Source of the DNA: Prasinococcaceae sp. CCMP 1430
Lineage: Eukaryota; Prasinodermophyta; Palmophyllophyceae; Prasinococcales; Prasinococcaceae
Direction: 5' to 3'
NCBI GenBank assembly: GCA_013416795.1
Contig: RQSC01000014.1
Coordinates: 225,597 to 289,596 of the forward strand
Length of the DNA: 64,000 bases
Below, one piece after another: positions 9,041-19,151 of the stretch; within the stretch, counting starts at the first letter, position 1, and every line of letters starts with the position of its first letter. A program made the translations under genes and the position numbers. The notes below the pieces were generated by a model, which saw only the letters and a list, made by a program, of their open reading frames with translations, ran no database searches and was not told where the DNA came from.

Positions 9041-10341
9041 ATGGCGCGGGCAGCGGCGCGAGAGTATGGAGGAGTGCGTGTGTCTGTAGCGTATGTGCTC
9101 TTCATAGCCGCGATCGCGACGGCAGCGTTCCACATGGGGGTCATCGCCGCCGGGCGGAGGGGCACGCTGGAGCCGCGCGCAGCCGCGGAGCAAGCGTTGG
9201 TGGCGCGTGCGCGCCCAGACATCGAGCGCAGGGAGCTGTCGGTGACCGGGGCAGTGCGCGGCGCACGCGCTTCACGCGGCCCCAGCAGCAGTGAGGTGGG
9301 AGAAGGGTGGGCCACGGGTGGCGGCGGGGGCGTTCGCGTGATCTCGTGGGCACCGCGCGCGTCGGTGTGGCGCGGCTTCCTCAGCGATGCGGAAGCCGAC
9401 ACCATCGTTGCGCGTGCGCGGCCACTCATGGAGCGCTCGCGCGTGGTGTCGGAAACAGGCGAGGGCGTTGAGAGCAAGGCGCGCACTAGCCGTGGGGCTT
9501 TCCTGCCCAGGCACAATGTGAGCGACATTCGCAAAGTGGAGGACCGAATCGGTGCGTGCTTGAAAGAGCGCGAGAGAGTGTGCCACACCCGCAACTTTGA
9601 CGCAAGTGCGCTGGCGGGCACCGCAGCTGACCCTGCTCCCGCGTGTCGCTTCACCACATGCTCTCCCCTTCCGCCCCGCACGAGCGCACAGCCGCGTGGA
9701 CTTCCTTGCCATGGTACAACGGCGAGGCGATGCAAGTGCTGCAGTACGAGCGCGGTGAGGAATATACCGGTCATCCCGATTGGTTCGACGACAGGACAGG
9801 CAGCGCATCCCACCTCAAGAACGGCGGCCAGCGCGTGGCCACAGTATTGATGTATCTGTCGGACGTCGACGCTGGCGGCGAGACCGTCTTCGACAAGGCT
9901 GACCCAGCCGCAGAGGTGAATGCGTACGGCAATGCCCGCCAGGCCGCCGCCGAAGTTGCGCCGCTGCACGCGAGCACGTGCGCCTCCAAGGGACTCGCCG
10001 TGGCGCCGCGCAAGGGCGACGCCCTGCTCTTCTGGAACGTGCTCCCCAATGGGACCGCCGATCCGCTGAGTGTCCATGCGGGCTGCCCTGTGGATGGAAC
10101 TAGACCTAAGTGGACCGCCACCAAGTGGATACGCGCCGGCAGGCACTCGGCGGAGGGCGATCGTCCCCCGTCGCGGTGCATCGACACAGAGTCGATGTGC
10201 TCGTCGTGGGCGCGCAGCGGCGAGTGCGAAGCCAACCCGGACTTCATGCTTGGCGTGAACGGCTTCGACGGCGCGTGTGAGCTCTCGTGCAATCCGCAGT
10301 GCGCGGGCAAGCGAGCGCGTGACCCGGCCTCGGGGCGCTGA
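9041..10341 (+). CDS. Prolyl 4-hydroxylase, membrane-anchored, with C-terminal ShK domain
   Basis: 2-oxoglutarate/Fe(II) dioxygenase that hydroxylates peptidyl proline in ER/Golgi, for example in hydroxyproline-rich glycoproteins. Two exons, 9041-9551 and 9692-10341, separated by a 140-base GTGCGT..CAG intron (phase 1), give 386 residues. Residues ~16-37 form a signal anchor (VAYVLFIAAIATAAFHMGV). The catalytic region has YERGEEYTGHPDWFDD (the HxD iron ligands), LMYLSDVDAGGETVF, and SVHAGCPV with PKWTATKWIR (distal His and 2-oxoglutarate-binding Lys). The C-terminus has the six-cysteine pattern of a ShK/ShKT module (CIDTESMCSSWARSGEC...C..C..C), as in plant P4Hs. The splice was chosen because it joins VEDRIAAWTSLPWYNGEAMQ in frame. 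All catalytic residues are present, so activity is expected. Confidence 0.92.
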
Positions 10342-10470
10342 TGCGCCCAATGGGCCCCATGGTATACCTGCGCCGCCCGCAGCAAGCAATAATAAAACAG
10401 TGATCCCGTCGTACGTGCATCGATCGCCGCGCGTGGTGTCCCGCCAACGAATGGCAGCAGCGTCGGCGCA

Positions 10471-12378
10471 CTACCAAGGCGCGAACTCAGGGCGCGCGCG
10501 TTGCTGGTCCGGAGGCAGCACATCAGCAGGCTCGACGGCCGCGCGCATGCGCTCCGAGCGCTCCAAAAGCCCTGGGGACGGCTCCCAGGCGCGAAGGTGT
10601 GCTCCGGCGGGAAAGCCCAGCTCAGTAGGCGGGGTATTGCCGCTGCTGCCGTGCGCAACCTCTTCGGCGTCATCCTCGTCGGCGGGCACAAACCAGCGGG
10701 GTCGCCAGCCCCGAGTGCCGATGGGGCCATCCTCACGGCGCTTGCGCTCCTCCCTTTGCCTCTCTTCGATGGCGCGCTTTTGAGCAGCCGCCTCGTCCAG
10801 CGTCGCCTCAAGGCTATCATCTGCGGCCCCGACCTTGCCCGCGTTGGAGAGCGCTGCACGATCGGGCCTTAGGCGCGAGTCCGAATTGAGAATGGCGCCA
10901 AACGCGTTGCGCCAGAGGAGCTGGCGGGCTACGCCTTCGGGTAGTGCGTACCGCTCCTTCAGCGTCTTGCGCTCGGCGTCGCCTGCGTCCTCGTCCACGC
11001 TAGCTGGGCTGACGTGCTCCCACAGATTGAGGCGGTGGGGTGCTTCTAAACCCGAGGCACACCACGCACCATCGTCGCCTTCGATGCCGTCGATGATATG
11101 TGCATTGAGATTTTCGCCAAGCACGCCGCAGAGCCGCAGCTCCGGTCGATCTGGGTAGTGCTCCGCAGCAGCCCATGCGTGGCCTCGGAGCACGCGTTGC
11201 TGCCGTTCAGGAACCTTCTCCGCTGCGTGCTGCCCCTTTCGCTCGCCATCGTCACCGCCGCTGAGCCACGCGCTGATGGTAGCGCCGAAGGCGCCGGTGG
11301 CGCCTTCGCCGTTGCCCGCCGCGCCGACGGGCGCGCCATCATCTGGTTCGAACGCGACCACTGCGCGCGCGCCAGTGGTCTCATTGATCACGCGGAGCTC
11401 ACCTAGAGTGTCCACCCACACGCTGCCATCCCTGGTGGCTGTCGAGAAGCCGTTGACGATCGCCGGCATGAAGTTGCGAATCTCGTGGTCGGGTGACTCG
11501 ATGCGAAACGTGTGCCCGGACGCCTTGAGCGTCACGCGCTCGACCGAGTTAGGCAGCAGCTTGAGCGACGTGAGCGTCGTGCTGGTCGCAGGCCGATGCG
11601 TCGCCGTGTAGCGAAATGCGTCGCTGTCAGCGTAGACGGCACTCACGGGTGGTTGATGGGATACTTGCTCGGCGAGCAAATACAGGGATGTCGTGGCCTG
11701 GGCGTCGGCGCCAGCGGCTCCCTCCCGTTCGCTTCTGGGCTGCAATACGATCTCGAAGCTTTCGCCGAGCACGGGATTGAAGGGTTTCGCAGCCCGCGAG
11801 GCCGACCGCTGCGCGGACACCGCCCACGCTGCCACCAGGGCGACGGCTCGCGCGCCCTCCCCTCTCGCGGCGGCCGCGTCTGCTTCCACCAATGGCATGA
11901 TGTCCTCGGCCGAAGCGAAGCGCTCGCTCACTCTGCTGAGATTGGTGGTTGGCTCGAACACACTGCGGAGGCATGGTGGGGCAGGCGCGGCGGCGAAGGT
12001 CCGCGTCAGCGCGTGGCATTGTGTCCAATTGCTGCATGCCAATCGATGCGCATCGGCCGATGCAGCATGCGGCATTGATGGCGAGGCGCGCGTGTGACCC
12101 CGCGTGGCGCCACCCTACCGCACTCGCCTTACGGGCAGCGAGAGAAGCGACGACGCGAACGACGGCAGGGCAAATCCGAAGAGGCCGCCTCCGCTGCCAG
12201 AGCTGGTGCGCGAGTATCGCTCCCCCTCGTCGTCGGCAGTCCGCACGGCGGCGGCGGTCGGGGAGTCGCCATCGCCGACATTGACACCGCCCTCGCTTGG
12301 TGCCGCCCCCCCCGCCGCCTGGTCCAGCCCGAGCGCCCCCGAGGCGGAGCGCGCGAGCGCAGACGCCCACCCCTCCAT
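10471..12378 (-). CDS. Oxysterol-binding protein-related (ORP) lipid-transfer protein
   Basis: Cytosolic lipid exchanger of the OSBP/Osh family. Two exons: 12378 to about 12119, and 11962-10471, about 583 residues. The ORD begins after LPSFASSLLSLPV and contains AAKPFNPVLGESFE and the signature EQVSHQPP. After it come the strand KLLPNSVERVTLKASGHTF and LTSLKLLP. The late region has WLRNAFGAIL-like helices and an Arg-rich RQREERKRRED stretch near the end. There is no PH domain and no obvious FFAT motif, so it is a short ORP. The usual EQVSHHPP has Gln in place of the second His. The splice donor is uncertain: phase 2 requires GTAGGG at 12118-12113, whereas the better-looking GTAAGG at 12132 would shift the frame. 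Confidence 0.85.
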
Positions 12379-13018
12379 TGCGATGGCCGTGCTCGAGCGC
12401 ACCGGCGGCCCGAGCGCGCACTGCCGCCGCGCGTCTGCGCGTGGTGGTGGTGTGGTGGTGGTGTGGTGTTGGCGAGCCGCCGCCGCCGTAACACCCACCC
12501 ACACGATCACTTCTTGCGCGGGTGCTCTGGCGAGGTGCGAAAATCGCCCAGGAATGTTCGAATGACGGGACAGCTGCCTGCACGGGTCAAAATGAGAGGA
12601 CGCCTCGAATTCGCGCGAGTCGTGTGAATTTTGTTGGATACCAAGGAGGGCACCGAGCTAGAGCATGGAGCATGGAGGATGGAGATGGAGATGGAGATGG
12701 AGGATGGAGGGGGGAGCATGGAGCGTGGAGGATGGAGTGGAGCTGGATCGGCGCCGCCGCCCGCCTCGGGCTGGACGATGCCATCGCCGCTCGCGGGGCC
12801 ACGCAGCGCGGCAGCGGCCCGCAGGCCACCGGGTGGGACGGGTGTGAGTGGGGAGAGCTTGGCGGTGGGTGACGATCCCTCTTCGTGCTGTGCTGTGCGG
12901 CGCTCGCACGCTTGGAGCTCTCGCGTGGCGCGAGGAGAACCTCGGGGTAAAAGGTAATGGTTCGCTTGTTTACACGCGCGGGGGCGCACTGTGCACCAGT
13001 GCACGCTGGTGCCCCGCC
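12379..13018. other. Intergenic region upstream of the ORP gene
   Basis: 640 bases with no supported gene. It contains an AT-richer patch with GGTCAAAATG (about 12585-12594), CACCACAC-type repeats just upstream of the ORP start (12440-12475) and a short minisatellite (12661-12745). Confidence 0.5.
12661..12745. repeat. GGAGAT/GGAGCAT minisatellite
   Basis: Imperfect tandem units GGAGCAT, GGAGGAT and GGAGAT (e.g. GGAGATGGAGATGGAGATGG) over about 85 bases. Purine-rich on the + strand and non-coding. Confidence 0.8.
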
Positions 13019-13768
13019 TTACTCTGCCGCCGGGGTGGGCGCGGTGTAGGTTCCCTTGGCGATGGCGTCCGCGATGGTGCGCGCCTCCGACTTCGTCGCC
13101 TTGACGCTGAAGACCTGCAATCGAGAAGACACGCGCTGAGTCAGCGACTTGAGCACGGTGGCGTGGGCGTGCGTGCGATGCGTTGGTGGTTGGGTGGGGT
13201 GGGGTGGGTGGGGAGGGGGACGGACGACCTGACGCGCTGCGCGGCGGGCGGGCTGGCACGCGTCTCACCTTCGTGGCGACCTTGGCGTTGATGGCGCCGC
13301 CCTTCTGCGGCCTGTACTCGGACGCCACCTTAGCCTTCAGGGCCGCCTCGCGCTCGAGGTTCTCCTCGGTGGGCTTGCCAAGCTGGACCCTGGCGATGGC
13401 GTGGGTACCCGGTCAGCGCACGCGTGCAGGCATGCGCGCGCGCGCCACCGCACACATCGGCTTCGCGCGCGCCGCCGCACTTCACACGCTACGCGCGCGC
13501 GCGCGCTGCAGATGCGCCCGCGGCGGGACGACGCTAGCGACCCGCGCGCGCGCGCCGTTGCCGTTTGCTGTCGGCGAGCAACGCGCTCAGCGCCGGGCCG
13601 CCGCGCGAGCGGAGCGTGCGAGCGCGCGAGGGCGCAAGATCGGAAGTGGCGGCCACGCGGGGGGCGGCTGCGTGCGCGACGTACTTTCCGTTGTCCTGGG
13701 CGAACGCCGGCGACGCGGTGGCGAGCACGGCCGCGGCCGCTGCGGCCGCCGCGAACTGCTGCGGGNCT
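13019..13768 (-). CDS. Small putative thylakoid-lumen protein, 5' end unresolved
   Basis: Exons ~13768-13685 (partial), 13389-13269 and 13114-13019 join in frame (GGA AA|G, AAG|GTC). The encoded end of a targeting peptide is poly-Ala followed by VLATASPAFAQ, a textbook lumenal processing site. The mature protein is only about 75 residues, hydrophilic and Cys-free: DNGKVQLGKPTEENLEREAA..., SEYRPQKGGAINAKVATK, VFSVKATKSEARTIADAIAK, TYTAPTPAAE. I do not recognise the family. No in-frame ATG precedes the poly-Ala segment before the frame closes, so at least one upstream exon is missing. A CAG just before the Ala run could be its acceptor. An ambiguous base lies at 13766. The C-terminal VFSVKAT..EA strand/helix pattern is compact and might be a small folded domain. 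Confidence 0.6.
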
Positions 13769-14434
13769 GCGGTGCGAACGGATGGCGCGCCGCCCCGCCG
13801 CGCGGCCCTCGCGCTCCCGCGTTTCGTCGCCGTCGTGTTCCGCGAAAAGGCGCCCGCGCGCCCGCGCCGCGCTCCGGCCACCAAATCTGGGCCGCACTCC
13901 GGGCGGAAGTGCGTCGCGGGCACCCGACCGGATCGCGCAATCGGGACGCTCGCCGGTATCGAAACGCAGGCGCGCGCGCGCGACGCGGCGAACGCGCGGA
14001 ATTGCGCGGCGAGCGAGCGACGATTCGACCGGATATTTCTGCTGCTGCGCGCGTTTCCGTCGCTGCTTCGGGTTCGGGTTCGGAGCACCGCGGCGTACGC
14101 GCCGTCTTCGACCTTCTCACATCAATTGCATGATCACAGTGAGCCACAGGAGAGTAGTACAATCGGGCATGTGCACGCACGTGCCATGTGCAGGTGGGCC
14201 TGCGAGTGATGCCGCTTGTGCGGCACTTGGCACTTGAATGTGTGGCGCGGGACGTGCCCCAGGCGACCACGAGGACGCAGCATGCACACGAGAAAAGTGA
14301 ACCGCAACCTGCGCTATTAAGGTTTTGTGTACAGAAAAGATGTACAGGGTTTGTAAATATTGAATGCACACGAACCCTCCCGCCCGTCCAGCAAGCGAGC
14401 GAGCGAGGGGCCCGGGACGCCCGCCCGCCGGCCG
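13769..14434. other. Region holding the unresolved 5' end of the lumenal gene
   Basis: 666 bases. The first 330 are highly GC-rich and probably contain an intron plus the first exon of the minus-strand lumenal gene, but I could not place it. Bases 14110-14380 are AT-richer, with TTGCATGATCACAGTGAG-like and TTTTGTGTACAGAAAAG segments that probably serve as promoter of that gene and 3' end of the formiminotransferase gene. Confidence 0.4.
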
Positions 14435-15439
14435 TCAGCCGCCTCCGAGGGCGACGCTCGCCTGCACGAGCAGCTCCTGCGGCGTGGGGTTGGTGTTGTA
14501 CCCCTTTCCAACGGCGACGCCCGGCCGGCGCGCGCGCACGTAGTCCTCGACGAACGCCTGCACCGAGGGCGAGTCCGAGCCGTCCGCGCCATCGTGGTCG
14601 AGCAGATTGCACGCCACCTCGACGGCGCCATTGCCGTGCGGCAGGCCGGCCGCCTCGACCCTGGCCAGACCTCCTCCCCTCTCGCTGACCGCTCGCGCGC
14701 ACCGCCTGGCGAGCTCGAGGTCGTCCGTCGCCAGCGGCACGTTGTAGTTGACCACCCACTCTACCGCCCCCACGCAGCAGATGCCCTGGCTCGGGTGCGC
14801 CGCCCGAGGGCCGAAGTCGAACGAGAAGGGCTCATCGCCGTCCGTCGCAGCACCCCGCCACGTGCCACGCTTGGACCCCTTGAAGTAGCCCAGCCGTCGT
14901 CGCACGGCCGCCAGCCGCGCGCAGTTGGGCGAGAGCGCCCCGTATGCAGCGACGGGCACCCCGACCCCCGCGACCGCCTCCGCACACAGCCGCGCGGCGT
15001 CAGCAGCCTCCGCGAGCGTGCTTGCGCCAAGGGGGCTCACGTAGATGTGGTCGAGCGCCCCGAGGCGCGGGTGCGTCGCCTCGTGCGCGCGCAGGTCGAT
15101 GTGCCGCTCGCATGCCCGCGCGAGCTCGAGCGCGAGGAGCGCCAGGGCGTCGTCGCCGCCAGCGGAGCGGTCGACGCACACCGTGAAGCCCGTGCGGCTG
15201 TACGGCGCATCGACGAGCTCCGCGAGCACTGCGAGAGCCGGCGCTGCTCGAGGCGCGTGCGTGGCGGCGGCGGAGAGGGCGTCGCGTGCAGCGCGCAGCG
15301 CCGCGCCGTCCGCTGCGGACACGTACAGCGACGCGGCGAGCAGCGGCCGCGCGCCTGCGCGCTCCGCGAGCATCGCGTGCGTGGCCGCAGCGGCCGCCGC
15401 CCTCGCGGCCGCCGCTGCCGCCGCAGCCGCGCGCAGCAT
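14435..15439 (-). CDS. Formiminotransferase N-terminal-type protein (FTCD-like)
   Basis: 334-residue homologue of the formiminotransferase domain of FTCD, which transfers a formimino group from formiminoglutamate to tetrahydrofolate. Recognisable blocks are AASLYVSAADGAAL near the start, ELVDAPYSRTGFTV, HIDLRAHEATHPRLGALDHIY (the conserved His-rich substrate/folate region), YGALSP, the RR.LGYFKGS loop, FDFGPRAAHPSQGICCVGA, YNVPLATDDLELAR and the C-terminal GKGYNTNPTPQELL. The cyclodeaminase half is absent, as in the stand-alone plant proteins. The N-terminal AAAAAAAARAAAAAATHA is probably a short targeting leader. Single exon. The ATG at 15439 is the first before the conserved region. It shares a 485-base divergent region with the SAM protein. 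Confidence 0.85.
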   Translation of the reverse strand: MLRAAAAAAAAARAAAAAATHAMLAERAGARPLLAASLYVSAADGAALRAARDALSAAATHAPRAAPALAVLAELVDAPYSRTGFTVCVDRSAGGDDALALLALELARACERHIDLRAHEATHPRLGALDHIYVSPLGASTLAEAADAARLCAEAVAGVGVPVAAYGALSPNCARLAAVRRRLGYFKGSKRGTWRGAATDGDEPFSFDFGPRAAHPSQGICCVGAVEWVVNYNVPLATDDLELARRCARAVSERGGGLARVEAAGLPHGNGAVEVACNLLDHDGADGSDSPSVQAFVEDYVRARRPGVAVGKGYNTNPTPQELLVQASVALGGG

Positions 15440-15924
15440 GCGCCCGCGACCCCTTCTCCCCCCCTCCTTGCTGCCTCCCTCCCCGCGGCGTGTGGCGCAA
15501 CCCACCTGCCAGCGCCTGCCTGGCCCTCCCATCGGAACTTTGGGCCTAGCGACCGAGTGGCTTTGCCATCAAAAGACATGCGAATTGTTCGACCCCCGTT
15601 GATTGACTTTTTGCGCGCAGGCGCGTGCGTTTGAGTGGTTCTTCGGTGCTTTGGGTGGTGACTGACGTCAACTAAACGACAGAGAATTCATTTCGGATCT
15701 CACTCAGGCGTTTTCTGAGCTCGGAGCGCACGCGCCGCGCCGCAATTCGTCGGCCGCTTCCTTTCAACGGCGGTGGGAATAGGAACAGGTCGAAGGGCGG
15801 TTGGTTCCCCGCAGTCGCCTGCCTGCGCGCAGCGCCGCTGCGCCGCGGCGCGCGCCGCAGCGCGCTCGCGCGCTTCCCCGCAAATCGCCGGCGCGCGAGG
15901 GCGGCGCGGGGGCGGCGCGGTGCC
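15440..15924. promoter_or_regulatory. Divergent promoter region, formiminotransferase / SAM protein
   Basis: 485 bases with no gene. AT-richer core at 15560-15720 (ATCAAAAGACATGCGAATTG, TTGATTGACTTTTTG, GAATTCATTTCGG), flanked by GC-rich leaders. Regulatory role inferred from position. Confidence 0.45.
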
Positions 15925-17344
15925 ATGCCGCGCGCGCCCGACGAGACGATCTTCGACCTGTTCCTCACGACGCGCGCCAACGTCATCTACACACGCAGGC
16001 AGCACCGCGGCACGAACACCTATTTCGCCGCGCGCGAGTGCGTTTGCTTGGCATGCTGCGAGCTCGATGAGGAAGTGCTGCCGCTAAAGGTCGCAGGAGT
16101 GGGATACAACGGCGTCGCGGCACCGCAAGGTTCGGAGTATGGCCTCATGGTCGGCAACAGGGTGGTCGTTCATGGCATGAAGAGGGACGTCACGCTCAAT
16201 GGGATGAGTGGGAGCGTGCAGGGCGTACAGGTGCGTGCGCCGCGGACGGGCAACTTGCTTATAATGCAGAGCGTCCCACCGGGTGGCATAGCGCCCACTG
16301 CTGCTGACGCCGCGGTTCCGCGGGCGCCGTTCCGCGCCGTTGTCGACCGCCGCTGCCGCCGCCGCCGCGCACGCAGGACACCGCTGTGGTGGTGCGCATG
16401 GACGCAGAGCAAGGCGGTACCAAGGCGCTGAGACCGTGCAACATCGCAAAGCTGCTCGGCGCCGAGATGATGGCCCCATTTACAGCGCCGGCGATGGCCA
16501 CCATGAACGCGCCAATCCAGGCGTTCGGCCCCGCGAGCGTGGCCACGCGCTCGACTGCACAAACGCCAAACACAGCCGGCATGTTTCCAACGGGCGCCCG
16601 CGTGGTCATGCACGGCCTGCAGAGCGAGCGCCACCGCGCGCTCAACCTCACGTGCGGCACCGTCGTTGCCGTTCAGGACGGGTCCGTTCTCGTCAAGACG
16701 GACAAGGCTCTCGCACCCGAGGGCACCAGCCAGGTCAGAAATCGCTCGCGACTGGAGCGCGTGCATGCTCGCGCGCGCGTCTTTGAGAGACCCACCCCCG
16801 CAGGTGGCCCTGCCAAAAGTGCGCCCTCGGCGCACCGTGCCAATGATGATACACTGCCTGGGGCCGTGCTAACGGCCGCGCCGCACGCACACCCGTACGT
16901 GTATGCCTACCCGCATGCGCGCACTGCAGACGCTGGCGTTCGATCCCAACAATCTCACATTGCATGAGGAGGTGCCCGTCGCCCAGGGTGCACAAGGGGC
17001 ACCGACGGCCGCATTTGCTGCACCAACGGCCGATGCAAGCGTGCTGGATCCCGAGCTCGCAAGCAGGTGAGGCATGCGAAATGCTGCGGACCGTACACGC
17101 TTGCGTGGGGCCAGAGCGCACGCACGCTTGCGAGCTCCGAGGCGCTGACGTCGCGGCTGTACCGCGCCTTCTCTCTGCCCTGGCGCGCACGCGCAGCCTC
17201 GGGTCGCACCTAGCGCAAGCGGGACCCACGCTCATTCGGCTGGGCGTGCGTGACGCGTCCGACCTAAGTCTACTGCACGAGAGCGACCTCGAGGAGCTGC
17301 CGCTCGTCACACGGCGGAAAGTGCTGAGTCTCGCCGAGCCGTGA
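15925..17344 (+). CDS. SAM-domain protein with two N-terminal HGL/NG-G modules
   Basis: Four exons: 15925-16230, 16377-16733, 16930-17066 and 17197-17344, all with GT..AG ends and consistent phases, giving 315 residues. The N-terminal half carries a Cys-rich start (ECVCLACCE) and two copies of an SH3/KOW-like module: GNRVVVHGMKRDVTLNGMSG and GARVVMHGLQSERHRALNLT, each followed by a short strand (GSVQGVQ; GTVVAVQDGSVLVKTD). The C-terminus is a SAM domain (LAQAGPTLIRLGVRDASDLS, then LLHESDLEELPLVTRRKVLSL). The last splice (acceptor at 17196 after a pyrimidine tract) is the only one that joins both frames. Such VxVHGL..LNG..G modules are widespread in algal proteins of unknown function. A scaffold or signalling role is plausible but not shown. 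Confidence 0.75.
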
Positions 17345-17675
17345 TAATGGGAAGCACGCGACACACACTGGGGAGACGCGAGCGCACTGAGCTCACTCGC
17401 AGCAAGCACGCAGGTTCCACGGGCAATCGTTGCTCACGCTGTGAAAAAGGTCTGACTGCCTCCACTACTGGAGCGCTTCACATAGTATGTACAGTACAGT
17501 ACTAGTGTCTAAGAACCTGAACAGCGTGCCTCCACTCGTCATTCGTGTCTCTGAGTGCACGCGTGACCTGCACGAATCCACTCGTAGCTCAGTGGTGTGC
17601 GTGCCGTGGCGTTGGGTGCATCGTAGACGCGCGCGTCCGATGCACAAACTTCGCCCATTGGCCGTCTCCGGTCTT
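17345..17675. other. Convergent 3' region, SAM protein / F-box protein
   Basis: 331 bases with no gene. It contains a GTAC-rich AT island ATAGTATGTACAGTACAGTA followed by CTAGTG (17480-17506), resembling islands at other gene ends in this window. Confidence 0.45.
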
Positions 17676-19151
17676 TCAGAGGTAGTCGTACAGCGAGGGC
17701 ATGCAGCGCGGGCAATCGCAATCGAAGCCGTAGAGCTTGAGCATCAGATCGCGGGAGCGGCACTTGCACACGTCGTCGCGCACGCAGTCCTCGCAGTAGA
17801 CCCCGCCCGTGTAGTCGCAGAAATGCCACTCGTGCTGGCAGCCCGCAACGTCGCTGCAAATGCTACTTCCACAGCCCATGCAGTGGTGCATCTTGATGCC
17901 TGGCCCAGAATCGTCATCGAAGCAACTCCAGCAGATCCTGCGCCGGCACTTCGAGCACGTCGTTGACTCCTCAAAAGCCTCGAAGAAGCAAGAAGCGCAT
18001 GCGCTCGCATACTCGGCGTCGATGTCGCAGTAGCTGCACAACATGTGTGCTTCGAAGGCGCCAGCAGTGCTCGTTGAAGTCGAAGCTTGAGCAGGCAGCA
18101 CAGTATGCTCCTGTGCCCTGCGTGCGAGGCAAGGCGAGCAGGTCTCGCCACCAAAACAAACCTCACAGCCTAAGTGCTCGACCTTGTCGCGGCACCCGGC
18201 TTGCGCGCACTGCCAGCGCATGCATTCGGTGCATCGACTTGCTTCATCCCAGCGCACGTCGTCGTGCCACGCTGCTCGGCACTGGCTCTGCTCAGTGCAG
18301 GGTACCAGCGCATTGCAAGTTCGACACACCGTCCGCCGGCGCACGCGCGCGCACCTGTCACACGCAGCGAGATCGAGCTTGAGCTTGCCGCGTTGCCCAG
18401 CTGGCGAACGCTCCAGCGCCCGCACGGTTCGCACATCGCCAAAGTGCAAGCCGGTCAGACCGAGCCTGACTTCCTCGGTCGATGCAGGCGGCCCCGTCGC
18501 GCAGAGGGAGCGCAGGCAGTTCAACTGCGCTTGTTGGGCTGATCGTGTGCCCGATGCAGCCACCACCGCCATGGCTGGGTGTGTCATGTCCGTCGAGAGT
18601 GTCAGGGCCTCGAGCTTGCTCTGGCGGGCAACGGACCTCCATACGAGGTCCCACTGCACGCGCAGTGTGATCTTTTGGTTGAAGGTTGGGATGGTAATCT
18701 TCCTCACCCTGCGCTCTGCTCGCAACAACAGGCTAGACATGTGCCGCGCGTCCATTTCCGTGGAGAGCTCTAGCTCGCTCGGGTAGAGCAACGCGCAGCG
18801 GTACACACAATCCCTCCACGCGCGCGACACGCACGCCATCGTGCACACGCTCTTGAGGGTGCACTGCTTGAGGATGAGGAAGCGGATGTCGAGGTCGAGC
18901 CCCTGTCTCGGACACGCCCTCAGCTGTAGCCGTGCCTGAACACACGCCGAGCGGGGCGAGCAACGCGAGGCCGCTGCGCGGGCGGTGTGGGGCCAGACCG
19001 AGCGGCAAGCCCCAGAACGGTGGCCACCTCCGCCATCACCGCATTCACCGGCAGTGCCAGCAAACGCGAGGGGCTCCCTCATGGCGAGCGGCACCTTTCC
19101 GGGCGCGGGACCCGCGGCTTTCTTGCCCTTGGACTTGCCCTTGCGCGCCAT
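17676..19151 (-). CDS. F-box protein with Cys/His-rich zinc-binding C-terminus
   Basis: Open for 491 residues. The basic start MARKGKSKGKKAAG is followed by an F-box near residue 82 (LDLDIRFLILKQCTLKSVCT, then MACVSRAWRDCVY), which would bind SKP1 in an SCF ubiquitin ligase. A leucine-rich-like middle (LEALTLSTDM..., LGLTGLHFGDVRTVRALE) is followed by a C-terminal ~230 residues with more than 40 cysteines in CxxC pairs (CDRCARV, CRTCNALVPC, CTECMRW, CEVCFGGETCSPC, CSYCDI, CSKCRRRICWSC, CMGCGSSIC, CEDCVRDDVCKC), i.e. several zinc-binding knuckles. Residues ~33-75 are compositionally odd and may be a retained intron (GTGAAT donor near 19049), so the N-terminus is provisional. F-box plus a zinc array suggests substrate recognition. 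The target is unknown. Confidence 0.72.
   Translation of the reverse strand: MARKGKSKGKKAAGPAPGKVPLAMREPLAFAGTAGECGDGGGGHRSGACRSVWPHTARAAASRCSPRSACVQARLQLRACPRQGLDLDIRFLILKQCTLKSVCTMACVSRAWRDCVYRCALLYPSELELSTEMDARHMSSLLLRAERRVRKITIPTFNQKITLRVQWDLVWRSVARQSKLEALTLSTDMTHPAMAVVAASGTRSAQQAQLNCLRSLCATGPPASTEEVRLGLTGLHFGDVRTVRALERSPAGQRGKLKLDLAACDRCARVRRRTVCRTCNALVPCTEQSQCRAAWHDDVRWDEASRCTECMRWQCAQAGCRDKVEHLGCEVCFGGETCSPCLARRAQEHTVLPAQASTSTSTAGAFEAHMLCSYCDIDAEYASACASCFFEAFEESTTCSKCRRRICWSCFDDDSGPGIKMHHCMGCGSSICSDVAGCQHEWHFCDYTGGVYCEDCVRDDVCKCRSRDLMLKLYGFDCDCPRCMPSLYDYL

Noticed and set aside
8662-10389. Long minus-strand frame opposite the prolyl 4-hydroxylase
   Set aside because: Antisense of a gene with all catalytic residues; no domain recognised.
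12129-12494. Alternative reading frame for ORP exon 1 that would fit the GTAAGG donor
   Set aside because: It yields an Arg/Pro-rich product unlike an ORP N-terminus; MEGWASALARSAS in the other frame is more protein-like.
14117-14371. 84-aa minus frame that could be the first exon of the lumenal gene
   Set aside because: Hydrophobic pieces exist, but no donor/acceptor pair joins it in phase to the poly-Ala lumen signal.
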